In this document: piece after piece, positions 34,144 through 44,725 of the stretch
How the letters are laid out: each line of letters starts with the position of its first letter
How positions within the stretch are numbered: the first letter of the stretch is position 1
NCBI GenBank assembly: GCA_963691815.1
Contig: OY829657.1
Span: forward strand, 26,417,243-26,481,242
Direction of reading: 5' to 3'
Source of the DNA: Echiichthys vipera
Taxonomy: Eukaryota; Chordata; Actinopteri; Perciformes; Trachinidae
DNA: 64,000 nucleotides
The notes under the pieces: model-generated
Told to the model about the DNA's origin: nothing
Databases searched by the model: none
What the model saw: only the letters and a program-made list of their open reading frames with translations
Position numbers and translations under genes: made by a program

Positions 34144-34867
34144 TTACTTTGTAAGTGCATTTATTGCATGATAAATATCTCCCAGTGCATTGACAATTTG
34201 ATCTAGACGATCACTGACGCCACGGATTGCTCTCACTATTTCCTCCTGTGATTCCAGCACAGCTTGTGAAAGGACACGGCCAGTCGGGCGGACGTCAGCT
34301 GGCGTGGAGTCGCCGGGGCGCGTAGTGCTGGAGGTGCCGGGTGAGACGCCAGGGCACACGGTGCAGAGGGATGAGCCCTCTCCTGTCTCATCGTCTATTG
34401 AAAAATAATAATAAAAAAATGAAGTAATTAAACATGAGTCAATGTGTTTATATCCTGGCAACTTAACGCATGGGCATGTGTAATGTGAGCAGCCTATTGT
34501 ACGACCAGTATAATGACATTTCTGAGTTTAACACATTTACCTTGAGGATGATGTGTGGTGCCTTCATGGCCCCCACAACTCAGCTTAGCGCTGTGTCCTC
34601 CACAATAGCCGCCACTCTCTGATCAAAAGGGGGTCAGTTCCTCCCCTCCTGTCACCCCGCCCGTTGCGGTGATACTTCGGTGGTTGTGCGCTGCTCCGAC
34701 CCCACAGCGTTCACTGCCTCACACACACACTCCTCAAATGTCTTTTTCTTTGTGTTTATCCCTTAAAAGAGGCTACCAAATAACACAGCTCTTCGGGTCT
34801 CCACTTCATTTAATAAAATTTCGAGCTTAGACTCGTTGAAGTTGCGCTTCTTACCTTTACTCATCAT
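34144..34867 (-). pseudogene. Harbinger Myb/SANT-like DNA-binding protein
   Basis: Starts at 34867 with MMSKGKKRNFNESKLEILLN and VETRRAVLFG, a Myb/SANT-like domain that in Harbinger elements brings the transposase to the termini. A TAA follows soon after (about 34768). The frame then resumes as EECVCEAVNAVGSEQ. A last exon from about 34394 to 34144 ends in a helical stretch (SQEEIVRAIRGVSDRLDQIV) and stop. It converges with the transposase gene. Confidence 0.7.
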
Positions 34868-35815
34868 TTAAATTTGATGGTGCAGAGAGGGAATCCCCGT
34901 TGCAGGCCCTATTTACATTGATTTGCATATTTAAATGGGGGCGTGGACAGGGAGGAGTTTAGCAATTCTACATGTGCGCTCAATTCCACGTTGATTGGGA
35001 TGTACAAAGGAAAAGTGCTTGGATCCATGCGTACCCACACTTTGATACATCTGAATTTTTTTGTGCTTACGCCAGTTTCTGGATTCTAGCGTACGCCATG
35101 TTTTAGTAAGAAAGCCACGCAAGTCTTAGTACATGAGGCCCCAGGTGATGACTGTCTCTTGTTCCTGGGATCAGCTACTTTAAAACTCCTGGATACGGGT
35201 CGCACAGCAGTTCACGTCAGCGACACCTCCGCCCAATGTGCCGGAAAGCTGCAAGACTCTATTTAGATGGAATGGAGGATCAATATGTGTAGGGTCTGAG
35301 CCCGCACCTTTGGGGACTAAATCAGGTCGGCAAAAAGACAGCCAACTTGCCGGCTTGCTATCCAGTGTAAAAACAACCTAATGTTGGTTTTTCGGCCTTG
35401 CCACTTACGTCCATTGATTTCTCCAGTTTGAATCTTGAATCTCTGATGATATTATGGAATTTAGATGATGAAATCCATCAATTCCTTGCACTTCTACGTT
35501 GTTAATCTGTTTGACTATTTGCTCACAGTTGTTCACAAAGTAGTGAACCTCCCCCCATCCTTGCTTGTGAACGACTGAGCCTTTCAGGGATGCTCCTTTT
35601 ATACCAAATCATGACCCTTTTCCAATTAACCTGTTCACCTGTGGAATGTTTCAAAGAGGTGTTTTTGATCACTCCTCAACTTTCAGAGTCTTTTGTTGCC
35701 CCTGTCCCAGCTTTTTTGGAATATGTTGCAGGCATCAAATTCAAAATGAGTGTTTTTATTTACGTTTTACAAAACGTCTCAACTTCATGAGAATTTGGGT
35801 TGTACACCTGCAGCC

Positions 35816-36225
35816 TCCCCGGATCACCAAAATCTCCAGAAAAGGAATGTTTAATGTTTGTGATTGGATGAAAGGTAGCACTGTATTAGCCCTGTCTTTC
35901 TGCATGATATGCAGCGTTTGTTAGCTGACGTCTGTGTTTTGTTTACATGGGTAAACATGTTCATCTATCCGACCCATACATGAGTAGTCCTACATTTCTG
36001 AATACTTTTCATGTGAGAAATATAAATATAGTAACAGAGTCTTGATTTCTATCAGTGCTGCCTCGATTCATTGTGTACATTCAGTATCTAAGTTCGGTAA
36101 GTTCATTGTCAGTCATCGTCTTAATCCCGCCCCACATGAGATGAACCATTGTGATTGGCCTCGTCAGGATATGGCCAGCTGCAAATCTGACTGCCTGGGA
36201 GAGGGGCCAGAGTTACCTGCCAGAG
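35816..36225. other. Spacer and probable 5' UTR of the L2 LINE
   Basis: The element's 5' boundary cannot be fixed from one copy; the tract 36180-36330 is probably already LINE leader. Confidence 0.4.
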
Positions 36226-36501
36226 TAAATGCTTCCTGCTTTGCTACAGTGCGGGCGCTTTTCTGCTTGCTCTCGCCTTTGCTTGCATTTTTTGCTACTA
36301 TCTGCTACTATTTGCTTCTCCTCAATAAGAAACAAAGAGCAACAGCTCCTGGATACTTACAAAACCAGTGGGATTATATTTCTTTTAGATAACAGAGGCA
36401 TTTTTCAATATTTTTACGACTTCCTCAACGCTAGGCAGGGAGGCCTACCATTCAAGATAAGCCTGAACCTGTGCTACAGTGCTAAAGGTAATCACCAGAA
36501 G

Positions 36502-38175
36502 ATGCCTCCCTTCTCTATGGAAGATTACCACAAACTACTACAGAAGATTTTGCTGCTGGAAACAAAAATTAATCGGTTAGAAGTATTTATAGAAGTGAAT
36601 GGATATTGTGACAACAATACCACCCTAGCACTGACTGAAAACAGTGGACAGGGGCATGCCAGAACCCAGCAAACTAGCAACGATGAAGCTACGAGGAAAC
36701 GGGAGGTCCCTGTACAGGGTAATAAATCTACCAGCGATAATCCTCCCTGGAACATACTTGGGGCAAAGCCAAAGAGAAGACCACCTCCCTGCGACAAGGG
36801 AGAACGGACAACCGGGAGGACCCAGCGCCCCGATATCTCTGATCTGACGGGTTGGCCTGCGCTACCATCTCTATCCAGGCATAGCGCTTCATCAACTCCC
36901 ATGCCACGGAGGACACAGCAGCGGATAGCTGAGAAGAGGAAAAGTACCAAGAAACTTCCCCAGCAAGCAAGTGTTCAACTAAAGAACAGGTTTGCTCCAC
37001 TGTTGTCGGACAATGGATCCCCCTCTGATTGCCTGAATAACCCACCATCACCACGCAGAAGGGTAAGACCTGCTAACTTAAAACCACCGAGAAAGCTAAC
37101 AAGTGGGCCTGAAAATCTGATTGTGGGTGACTTTTCTGTAAAAGATATGAAAAGCAATAATAACACCAAAGTACTCTGCTTTCCGAAGGACACGGTGTCT
37201 GACTTGGAAAAAAGAATCCTGGATATTGTGGCTGCACACCCAAATGTGAAAAATATCATTCTGCACATTGGTTTTAATGACATTGAAAAACAACAATCAA
37301 GTGAGCTGAGAGAGCACTTCAATAAACTCTTTGAAACAGTCAGCGCTGTGAATGCTGAGGTGTTTATCAGTGGTCCTCTACCCCCGATCAGGAGAGGAGC
37401 TGAGAGATTCAGTCGACTTTACTCGCTGAATGAGTGGCTCTCCAGCGTTTTTCTTGCTCGTTCGATGCATTTTATTGACAATTTTAGCTTTTTCTGGGAC
37501 CGCAGGCATCTTTTTAAGGCAGACGGACTTTGTCTAAATAAGCTGGGAGTAAAGCTTTTCATGACCAACATGTCTTACTTCCTGCGTCATCCATCTATTA
37601 ACACTGCCAAGGACAAGAGACAAGAGGAACCAACGGAAAAGACAGACACAACACAGCTTATCATGAACGTCGAAGGAGGACCGCCATTGCAAAAGGAGAG
37701 CGCTGACCATGAGAGACACCGGAGCAAAGAGGAGACGTGTCCATCCCCCTCTACCTCCCCTTTCATTTCAAATGGGCTTGAAGATCCCTCCCCCACACCC
37801 CCCAAGCCTAAATCCAGGTCTCCATCCTTCTCCCTCCCTCAAGTAAGCCTTTCTCCCCCCTTATCCCCTTTGGAGTTCCGGGAGCTACCCCCACCCACTC
37901 CCCGCCCTACTCCTATTTTTACTCCCCTTGACCGACCTCAGCGATCCCCCCCTCAGCGTTATCTCAGTGGCACCTCCCTCCCACCTCCTCCCCCCCCTCC
38001 ACGAAAGTGTGCTTCACAAACCCTCAGCCCTACTCCGCCCCTCTTACGTAAACCCCCTCTACTCCCTCAACGTCCACTTCCAGTAGTTCATTCCAGCTCT
38101 GACGCTGCCCACTCCTCCCCCCCCCCCTCATGGCCACCCCCGCCCCGCCCTGACAGCAGTCCTGAATATTATTGA
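36502..38175 (+). CDS. L2 LINE ORF1 protein (SGNH/esterase-like, Pro-rich tail)
   Basis: 557 residues from ATG 36502 (MPPFSMEDYHKLLQKILLLE). An in-frame ATG at 36229 would add 91 residues of hydrophobic, non-family-like sequence, so 36502 is preferred. Residues 1-40 form a Leu-rich coiled-coil-like helix; 60-195 is basic and disordered. About 205-370 is an SGNH/GDSL hydrolase-like domain (ENLIVGDFSVKDM, IILHIGFNDIEKQ, FISGPLPPI, DGLCLNKLG). About 410-557 is Pro/Ser-rich. In L2 and CR1 elements this protein binds the RNA and helps mobility. Here the usual GDS nucleophile block reads GDFS and the usual DG(L)HLN reads DGLCLN, so esterase activity looks lost. The stop TGA is at 38173-38175. Confidence 0.85.
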   Translation: MPPFSMEDYHKLLQKILLLETKINRLEVFIEVNGYCDNNTTLALTENSGQGHARTQQTSNDEATRKREVPVQGNKSTSDNPPWNILGAKPKRRPPPCDKGERTTGRTQRPDISDLTGWPALPSLSRHSASSTPMPRRTQQRIAEKRKSTKKLPQQASVQLKNRFAPLLSDNGSPSDCLNNPPSPRRRVRPANLKPPRKLTSGPENLIVGDFSVKDMKSNNNTKVLCFPKDTVSDLEKRILDIVAAHPNVKNIILHIGFNDIEKQQSSELREHFNKLFETVSAVNAEVFISGPLPPIRRGAERFSRLYSLNEWLSSVFLARSMHFIDNFSFFWDRRHLFKADGLCLNKLGVKLFMTNMSYFLRHPSINTAKDKRQEEPTEKTDTTQLIMNVEGGPPLQKESADHERHRSKEETCPSPSTSPFISNGLEDPSPTPPKPKSRSPSFSLPQVSLSPPLSPLEFRELPPPTPRPTPIFTPLDRPQRSPPQRYLSGTSLPPPPPPPRKCASQTLSPTPPLLRKPPLLPQRPLPVVHSSSDAAHSSPPPSWPPPPRPDSSPEYY

Positions 38176-38379
38176 TACAAAACAGGGTTCAGCAGTAGAC
38201 CACATTATCAGCTGGGCCCAAGGCTGCCTACGTCAAAGCTTGGCACCTTCTGCATTCCTGTTGTGACGACCGAGAGAGTGAACATTGGGAAACGTAGACA
38301 CCCTGCTAACCTGAACAATCTCATTCCTATCCTCTCCAAATCAAAGTCAACATCGAAGCCTGTCAATAACACCATCAGG

Positions 38380-41175
38380 ATGGGTCTGCTCAATGTTAGG
38401 TCTCTGAATAACAAATCATTTTTAGTCAACGATTTTATTACTACTTCCAAACTTGATTTTATGTTTTTAACTGAAACATGGCTGGAGCAATATAACAGTG
38501 CAAGCATTCTGATCGAGACATCACCCCCCAACTATAACTTTATTGATGTATGTAGATCTGGGAAAAGGGGGGGAGGGGTTGCTGCTATATTTAAAAACAT
38601 ATTTCAGGGGAAACAGATGTCACTTGGTGATTTTACATCATTCGAATACCTGTGTGCTGTGTTGAAATGCTCTCCCAAAATTCTTCTGTTAATTATTTAC
38701 AGGCCACCTAAATACTCAGCAAATTTTTTCGATGATTTTACCGAATTATTGTCTAGTATCTCCACTGACTTTGACTGCCTAGTTATAACTGGTGACTTTA
38801 ATTTTCATATTGACGATTCGAATGGCAAGGGTGCAAAGGAACTTTTTACTATTTTAGATACATTTGACCTGTCTCAACATGTGAAAGAGGCTACTCATTG
38901 TAAAGGACACACCCTGGACCTGATTATCACAAAAGGTCTCAATGTTTCTGATGTTCTTGTGACTGATCTTTCATTGTCTGATCACTTCTGTGTTTTCTTT
39001 AATATTTCTTTAATTCCGGAGACACAAACAGAATCAAAGAATGTCAAAAAGCGCTACATCAATGAACATGCTAATGTACTCTTTAAAAATGCCATCTCCT
39101 CGCTATCACCTCTAAACCCATGCCATGCTGATGATCTTGTAAACAACTTTAATTCCAAAATTGTGAATATCTTAGATGTCATTGCACCGGTTACAGTTAA
39201 AACGATTTCTGGTAAGCAAAAGGCACCCTGGAGAAAAGCTGCTGTTGTAACAGCCCAGAGAAGAGAGTGCAGGAAGGCTGAACGAATCTGGCGAAATACA
39301 AAACTTCATATTCACCATGACATCTATAAAGAGAGGCTCCAGGCCTACAATTTAGTCTTAAAAAGTGCTAGAGAAACATTCTTCTCCAATATCATAAACA
39401 GCAACACTAATAAGGCCAAAACCCTATTTGCAACTGTCGACAGACTGACCAACCCCCCAACACAAATAACAGCCGAACTCCATTCCACACAGAAATGCAA
39501 TGAGTTTGCATTCTTTTATACTAATAAAATTGAAGGCATCAGACGTGCCATCAATATCTCAAACAAAAAAGTTGGATCACCACCCCGTTTAGGCCAAAAT
39601 AACACAGCAATGATGGCAAGCTTTAATGCCATAGACTCTAAAACTCTAGTGGAAACAGTGACCGATCTAAAGCCAACCACCTGCTGTCTCGATGCTTTAC
39701 CTACCAACTTCTTTAAGAATGTTTTTGACTGCCTATCAACAGACGTATTGCAAATAGTTAATAACTCTATTCAATCGGGCAATTTCCCAAAGGCCTTCAA
39801 AACTGCAGTCATTAAACCTCTTCTAAAAAAGCGGAGCCTAGATGCCTCTATTATCAACAACTACAGACCAATTTCAAATCTACCATTCATAAGTAAAATA
39901 ATTGAGAAAGTTGTACTCCAACAACTAACTCACTTCTTGGCTTCTACTGGCTGCCACAACAACCTCCAGTCAGGATTTAGACCTTTTCATAGCACAGAGA
40001 CGGCCCTTATTAAAGTTATAAATGACATCCGTCTTAACACAGACTCTGGCAAAACTTCAGTACTAATGCTATTGGACCTCAGTGCTGCATTTGACACTGT
40101 CGACCACTCAATACTTTTGGACAGGTTGGAAAACTGGGTGGGGCTCTCAGGCACAGTCCTAAACTGGTTCAAGTCATATCTACAAGATAGGAACTATTTT
40201 GTTTCCATTGGCGACTTTGTATCAGAACAAACCAACGTAACGTGTGGAGTCCCCCAAGGTTCAATCTTGGGGCCGACTTTGTTTAATATCTATATGCTCC
40301 CACTAGGACAAATCATGCAAAATAATAACATTGACCACCATTGCTATGCCGATGACACCCAAATCTATGTAGCGCTATCACCAAATGACTATCGCCCCAT
40401 AGATCTTCTGTGCCAGTGCATTGAGCAGGTCAAACACTGGATGTGCCAAAATTTCCTTCAACTAAATGAGGATAAAACTGAGATAATTGTTTTTGGTGCT
40501 AAGAAAGAAAGGTCTAAAGTCATCCAACACCTTCAATCACTGTCCCTGAAAACCTCAAATAAAGCCAGAAATCTTGGGGTTATTATGGATTCTGATTTAC
40601 ATTTCAACAGTCACATCAAATCAGTAACAAAATCGGCCTACTATCACCTTAAAAATGTAACAAGACTTAGAGGGCTCATGTCAGCTCAAGACTTAGAAAC
40701 ACTTGTCCATGCCTTTATAACCAGTAGGCTAGACTACTGTAACGGTCTCCTTGCAGGTCTTCCCAAAAAAACTGTCAGGCAGCTACAGCTCGTTCAGAAC
40801 GCTGCTGCTAGAGTTCTAACAAAGACCAAAAAATGTGAGCACATTACACCAATTCTTAAATCATTACACTGGCTGCCTGTACGTCAGAGAATTGATTTCA
40901 AAATCCTCCTGCTCACATATAAATCACTTCATGGTCTAGGGCCGAGGTATATCACTGATATGCTCCCACTACATAAGCCTTCTAGATCACTAAGATCCTC
41001 TGAGACCAATCTGTTAGTGGTTCGCAGAGTAAACTCAAATCAAGGGAAAGCATCTTTCAGTCATTATGCAACAAACAGCTGGAATAAACTTCCTGAAGAT
41101 TTGAGACTTTCACCCACTCTGACCACTTTTAAAACTAGACTGAAAACTTTTATGTTCACCTTAGCTTTCTGCTAA
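38380..41175 (+). CDS. L2 LINE ORF2: endonuclease-reverse transcriptase
   Basis: 931 residues from the first in-frame ATG (38380). The frame is open from directly after the ORF1 TGA. Residues 1-220 are an EEP endonuclease with N5 (NVRSL), E32 (LTETWL), D139/N141 (GDFNFH) and D201-H202 (LSDHFCVFF). Residues about 490-760 are the RT with NNYRPISNLPFISKIIEKVV, D572 (AAFDTVDH), PQGSILGP and YADD at 656-659, followed by a thumb and C-terminal tail (LLTYKSLHGLGPRY). It nicks target DNA and reverse transcribes the LINE RNA. All recognised catalytic residues are present. Confidence 0.92.
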   Translation: MGLLNVRSLNNKSFLVNDFITTSKLDFMFLTETWLEQYNSASILIETSPPNYNFIDVCRSGKRGGGVAAIFKNIFQGKQMSLGDFTSFEYLCAVLKCSPKILLLIIYRPPKYSANFFDDFTELLSSISTDFDCLVITGDFNFHIDDSNGKGAKELFTILDTFDLSQHVKEATHCKGHTLDLIITKGLNVSDVLVTDLSLSDHFCVFFNISLIPETQTESKNVKKRYINEHANVLFKNAISSLSPLNPCHADDLVNNFNSKIVNILDVIAPVTVKTISGKQKAPWRKAAVVTAQRRECRKAERIWRNTKLHIHHDIYKERLQAYNLVLKSARETFFSNIINSNTNKAKTLFATVDRLTNPPTQITAELHSTQKCNEFAFFYTNKIEGIRRAINISNKKVGSPPRLGQNNTAMMASFNAIDSKTLVETVTDLKPTTCCLDALPTNFFKNVFDCLSTDVLQIVNNSIQSGNFPKAFKTAVIKPLLKKRSLDASIINNYRPISNLPFISKIIEKVVLQQLTHFLASTGCHNNLQSGFRPFHSTETALIKVINDIRLNTDSGKTSVLMLLDLSAAFDTVDHSILLDRLENWVGLSGTVLNWFKSYLQDRNYFVSIGDFVSEQTNVTCGVPQGSILGPTLFNIYMLPLGQIMQNNNIDHHCYADDTQIYVALSPNDYRPIDLLCQCIEQVKHWMCQNFLQLNEDKTEIIVFGAKKERSKVIQHLQSLSLKTSNKARNLGVIMDSDLHFNSHIKSVTKSAYYHLKNVTRLRGLMSAQDLETLVHAFITSRLDYCNGLLAGLPKKTVRQLQLVQNAAARVLTKTKKCEHITPILKSLHWLPVRQRIDFKILLLTYKSLHGLGPRYITDMLPLHKPSRSLRSSETNLLVVRRVNSNQGKASFSHYATNSWNKLPEDLRLSPTLTTFKTRLKTFMFTLAFC

Positions 41176-41347
41176 ATCTTGGCACTTTTAACGTCCGCAC
41201 TGTTTTGATTATTGTCTATGTTTTTATTCTCTTTGTCTTCCTGTAATGCATTTGAATTCATGACATGTTGTGCTGTGAAGCACTTTGAGTCTGCCTTGTG
41301 TATGAAAAGTGCTATACAAATAAAGCTGCCTTGCCTTGCCTTGCCTA

Positions 41348-42080
41348 AATGAAACAGGAGCTTGGGAGATTAATCTGGTTCCACAGCTAGGACGATGGTA
41401 CCAAACCTGGCAACCTCACTGTGATGACAAGACTACAGAAAGTTGTACACAGTAATTATTTGGGGCTTTTGTTCTCCAAGAGATTGCTCCAGCATGTTAC
41501 TCCACTAAAACCACAAATTGTTACAGTCTGAATTATTCGGCCTGAGTTGTGGTCAAATCTTGAAATTATAATTACAATATTCAGGATATTTTTGCTCAGT
41601 GTGCCATTATAAATAGAACCATAGAATAGAATGTTCTTCATATGTATGTGATCCATTGTACAAGCTGTTGAAAAGTTTTCCCCACTCACGCAATGATTGA
41701 GAGGCCACAGGTGAGACTTTTTTCTTAATAAGACATTTCTTATTAAAAGATTCATCAGCGTTGGCTGAAAATGGTGTGAACCCATTTTTGGGGTTGACAG
41801 ATGCCCTTTGGTTAAATGACTCTCTCTGCTGAGCTAGCTGCATGCAACATCTATCAGGCAGCTTTGAAAAAGTCGATAAAATGAGGGCCACCTACAAATT
41901 AACACATTTACCACTTAACTTGTCTGCCTCACCTATACAGGGCAGTGCTCCAGGGAACAGGGAGAGACACACTCTTTGAAGGCTGGCCTGATTGAAATTA
42001 TGGAAGACTTTAGACCTGAAGGAGGAATGATCACTTTGCTTCCTGCAAAGTTGGTTTTAATATCAACTTTAAGTTTAAAT
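41348..42080. other. No gene recognised
   Basis: Short frames on minus (41456-41891) have no recognisable domains. Confidence 0.35.
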
Positions 42081-42083
42081 CAC

Positions 42084-42284
42084 TAGTGATGTCCAAATGA
42101 AGCTTTAGGAACAATTTTCAATATTTTAAACAAAAAGAGTCCACTAGATGGAGCTCTCTGTTTAATAAAAGGTTGAAAACACACTGAATCACCATTCATT
42201 GAGCCCTTTTTTAAACCAAGGGCTCCTTCTAGTGGACTCAAAAATATAACTAATGCTTCATGAGGCTTCATTTGGACATCATTA
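42084..42284. mobile_element. Foldback MITE, about 200 bp
   Basis: Ends gtgatgtccaaatgaagc and gcttcatttggacatcat are inverted repeats. The arms extend inward (agtccactagatggagctc / aaggagcccttgg...), so the element can fold along most of its length. Confidence 0.6.
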
Positions 42285-42289
42285 ATAAC

Positions 42290-42866
42290 CACATACTTTT
42301 TTCTAAGGGTATTGGAACCCAGGAAGAATATCAAATGCAGTATGTGCCAAAAATATCAGATGTCCTACTACATCCGGTCAGATTTTGCAGTATACAAGAC
42401 GACATGCAGCTGGAATGTATGCTGTGCAATATATTGTGAGTCAGAATATTCCTATGAGCCAGAGAGTCGAAGTTCAAGTTCAATGTTATGAAGAAATGGT
42501 CCTATAGTATGCACACTGCATGCAACATATATATACCTGCAACACAATCATTTGTTCTCAAATTTGCAACTTGTGACTTTTAACATGAGATTAAACATAA
42601 TTTCAAATACTTTTCTAAACTAAGGAATTGATGACTAGGGGGCTCGCAAATGTATCTATGTGAAATAAGACGCTGCCACCAGCATGTGAAACAGGCCCCA
42701 GACTGTGTTGCTGCTGATTTCTACCCATTTTGCCCTGCAGCTGTCTCCTGTGTCCAGTTACCTGTTCAAGCCACAGCCATGTATTTTCAGCATATGTTAT
42801 GCTTTCTGATCTAATTCATCTCCTTCACCAGTATCACACCAGCTAAGCTTGTAAACTCGATACAAG
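42290..42866. other. No gene recognised
   Basis: AT-rich, no convincing feature. Confidence 0.35.
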
Positions 42867-43233
42867 TCTTTGCAGCGAAAGGTTTGTCAGATATTGTTGG
42901 TTACTAGGGGTAAGACAGATGTGTCCCTGATGGGGGGCTGGAGCCGATCCCAGCCAACACTGGGCGTGAGGCCAGTCTATCGCAGGGCACATAGAGGCAG
43001 ACAGACACAGACAACCTTTCACACGCGATTCACACCTACGGGTTATCACACCAGGGTCATTAATTAATCTAACACCTGCATGTCTTTGGACTGTGGGAGG
43101 AAGCTGGAGAACCTGGAGAGAACCCACGCAGACACAGGGAGAACATGCAAACTCCCCTGTCAGGGACACACCTGTCTCACCCCTAGTAACCAACAATATC
43201 TGATGACAAACATTGCGCTGCAAAGAGTTGTTT
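42867..43233. mobile_element. Foldback element with about 70-bp arms
   Basis: Left arm ctttgcagcg...gatattgttggttactagg...gtgtccctga is repeated inverted at 43160-43233. The centre contains tgcatgtctttggactgtgg and cgcagacacagggagaacatg, words of a very common teleost repeat. Confidence 0.7.
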
Positions 43234-43236
43234 CAA

Positions 43237-43320
43237 GTTTAAGATAAGATAAGATATTCCTTTATTAGTCCCACAGAAGGGAAATTTCTTATTCACAGCA
43301 GCAAATATAGAACAAGCATC
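43237..43320 (-). mobile_element. LINE 3' tail fragment (minus)
   Basis: Reads on minus as ...aaggaatatcttatcttatc, a short-repeat LINE-type 3' end, with upstream words like gggactaata. Severely 5'-truncated or continuing undetectably to about 43.5 kb. Confidence 0.4.
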
Positions 43321-43519
43321 AAAGTTGTAGAAAAAATATGAACAATATAAACAAAGGGCTACAAGTTAAGGTCACAGTGTCGGCACATAAACGGTCATCC
43401 AAACCCAAAGCCTCCGTATGTGACGAGTAGAGAGACGTGTCAGCAGCTCCTGAGTGACAGCTGCTGGATAACCTGACTTCACCAGCTGACATGTCGGCTC
43501 CATGGGAAGAAACCAACCG

Positions 43520-44725
43520 TGTTTAACTGATTCATTGACTTTATTTCACCACCCAGAGTGAAGGGAAGGCTATGACACAGACACACACAGACTGAGCTGA
43601 TCAGTCAATGTAGATATGCTTCATATGTTCAAAACACATATACAGCAGGAGAAAAGGTCTGATTGGGTCAATATATTTAATAAAATGTAAATGTATCTCT
43701 TGTGCTAGTGGGGGCATTCACAGCGCTTCTAGACACACTCTATAGTTCATACAGTGAGGGTCTCGTCACACCCTTACTGGTTACCATTTGTCTCCATTAC
43801 GCTGCCCCTGAATTGATGATACCACATGTTGGTGAGGTGTGCTGACCTCTGGCTAATTTGTAAAAAACGCTGCTCAGAGGTCCAGTCTAACCTTAACAGC
43901 TAATTCCACCCAGTGCTCCTCTACTGGTGTCACGTTCATTTATTATCTCTGCACTTACTGAAGAGGACACAGTCACTGACCTGCCAGTGCTGGCATGTCC
44001 AGCTGAGGTGGACATCCAGCCGACTTCTCTCTTTCTGTCGTGACCCCTCGTACCCTGCAGGTGTGTATTTCAGGTCATCCTGCCAATTAAGAAGCTCATG
44101 GGTATGCAAAGACAGCAGCGCTCATTAAAACATCTCTTGAATTTTTTTTGTTCTCAAAAAAATATCACTTTTTAATTTGTTTAAAGTGTGCAATAGAATC
44201 AAAAGTTGTCAATTCAGTTGGGTTTATGGGATATTTCATCTGGAGTCTGTTAGTAAATTAGTTTATTGGCATGTGTTTACACACTGTGCTTCAGATGAGT
44301 GCCCACATTTCACTTGGGGTTTAACAGCAACTGGGTCAAAACACCAACTCCAGTTAAAAAGACACTTTGACCAGCCGTGAGAGCGATACTGGTATTGTTT
44401 TCACCTTGAGAGTCTTTGTGTGTGTACGTTTGTGTGCATGTACTTGTGCGTGTGTGTCATCATGATCTTGTGGAAATCAACTGTAGTGGAACTAAGGAGT
44501 CTGGTGACTTTGAAGAGGGCATAAATAAATCTTCGTCTTCAGTTCCCCTTCTCAAAGGGATGTCTTAGGGCAAAGTAAAGCAGTGAAAAATATTCAAAAT
44601 ATAGCGTGATTTTGTCTTATGTTTAGGAGGAACTTCTTTGTAGGTCTGGGGCATGCCAACTGCCATCTGATGTAGGTACTACACTGACTATGATTAAGTA
44701 TTTCATATAAACGCACTTCAGAAGA
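43520..44725. other. No gene recognised
   Basis: Contains a short GT-rich tract near 44420; nothing coding is supported. Confidence 0.35.

Larger units (their letters stand above)
32820..35141 (+). mobile_element. PIF/Harbinger element, 2.3 kb, CAG target duplication
   Basis: Ends gggcctcatgta and tacatgaggccc, flanked by cag at 32817-32819 and 35142-35144. Carries a plus-strand transposase in two pieces and a minus-strand Myb/SANT gene, the standard Harbinger arrangement. Both genes are damaged, so it could move only in trans. Confidence 0.85.
31503..35815. mobile_element. Host DNA-transposon repeat interrupted by two later insertions
   Basis: Host pieces are 31503-31665, 32494-32819 and 35145-35815. 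The two ends are inverted relatives: catgaagttgggatgatgtg...ctcattttgaatttgatgc on the left, and its complement near 35725-35795 on the right. The middle piece (tgtttaccactgtgttacat ... tcaatgggagacaggtctgg) continues the left one directly once the LTR is removed. This is a common teleost DNA repeat, possibly Tc1/mariner-type; family unproven. Confidence 0.6.
36226..41347 (+). mobile_element. Near full-length L2-clade LINE
   Basis: Leader, ORF1 with esterase fold, ORF2 with endonuclease and reverse transcriptase, and a 3' UTR ending cactttgagtctgccttgtg...aaataaagctgcc(ttgcc)n at 41279-41347. The same tail occurs alone at 28073, and a degenerate relative runs on minus at 61690-59990. The ORFs are uninterrupted apart from one TGA between them, so this is by far the youngest LINE here and possibly active. 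The target duplication was not determined because the 5' end is uncertain. Confidence 0.85.

Noticed and set aside
36229..36501. N-terminal extension of L2 ORF1 from ATG 36229
   Set aside because: The added 91 residues are hydrophobic and leader-like, with no coiled-coil or family pattern; ATG 36502 starts the recognisable protein.
38263..38379. ORF2 start at 38263
   Set aside because: That codon is GTG; the first ATG in frame is 38380. The upstream part is open but has no eukaryotic start codon.
42867..43233. CRISPR-like or tRNA-derived SINE
   Set aside because: It is one inverted pair, not a spaced direct repeat array, and no A/B-box promoter pattern could be supported.
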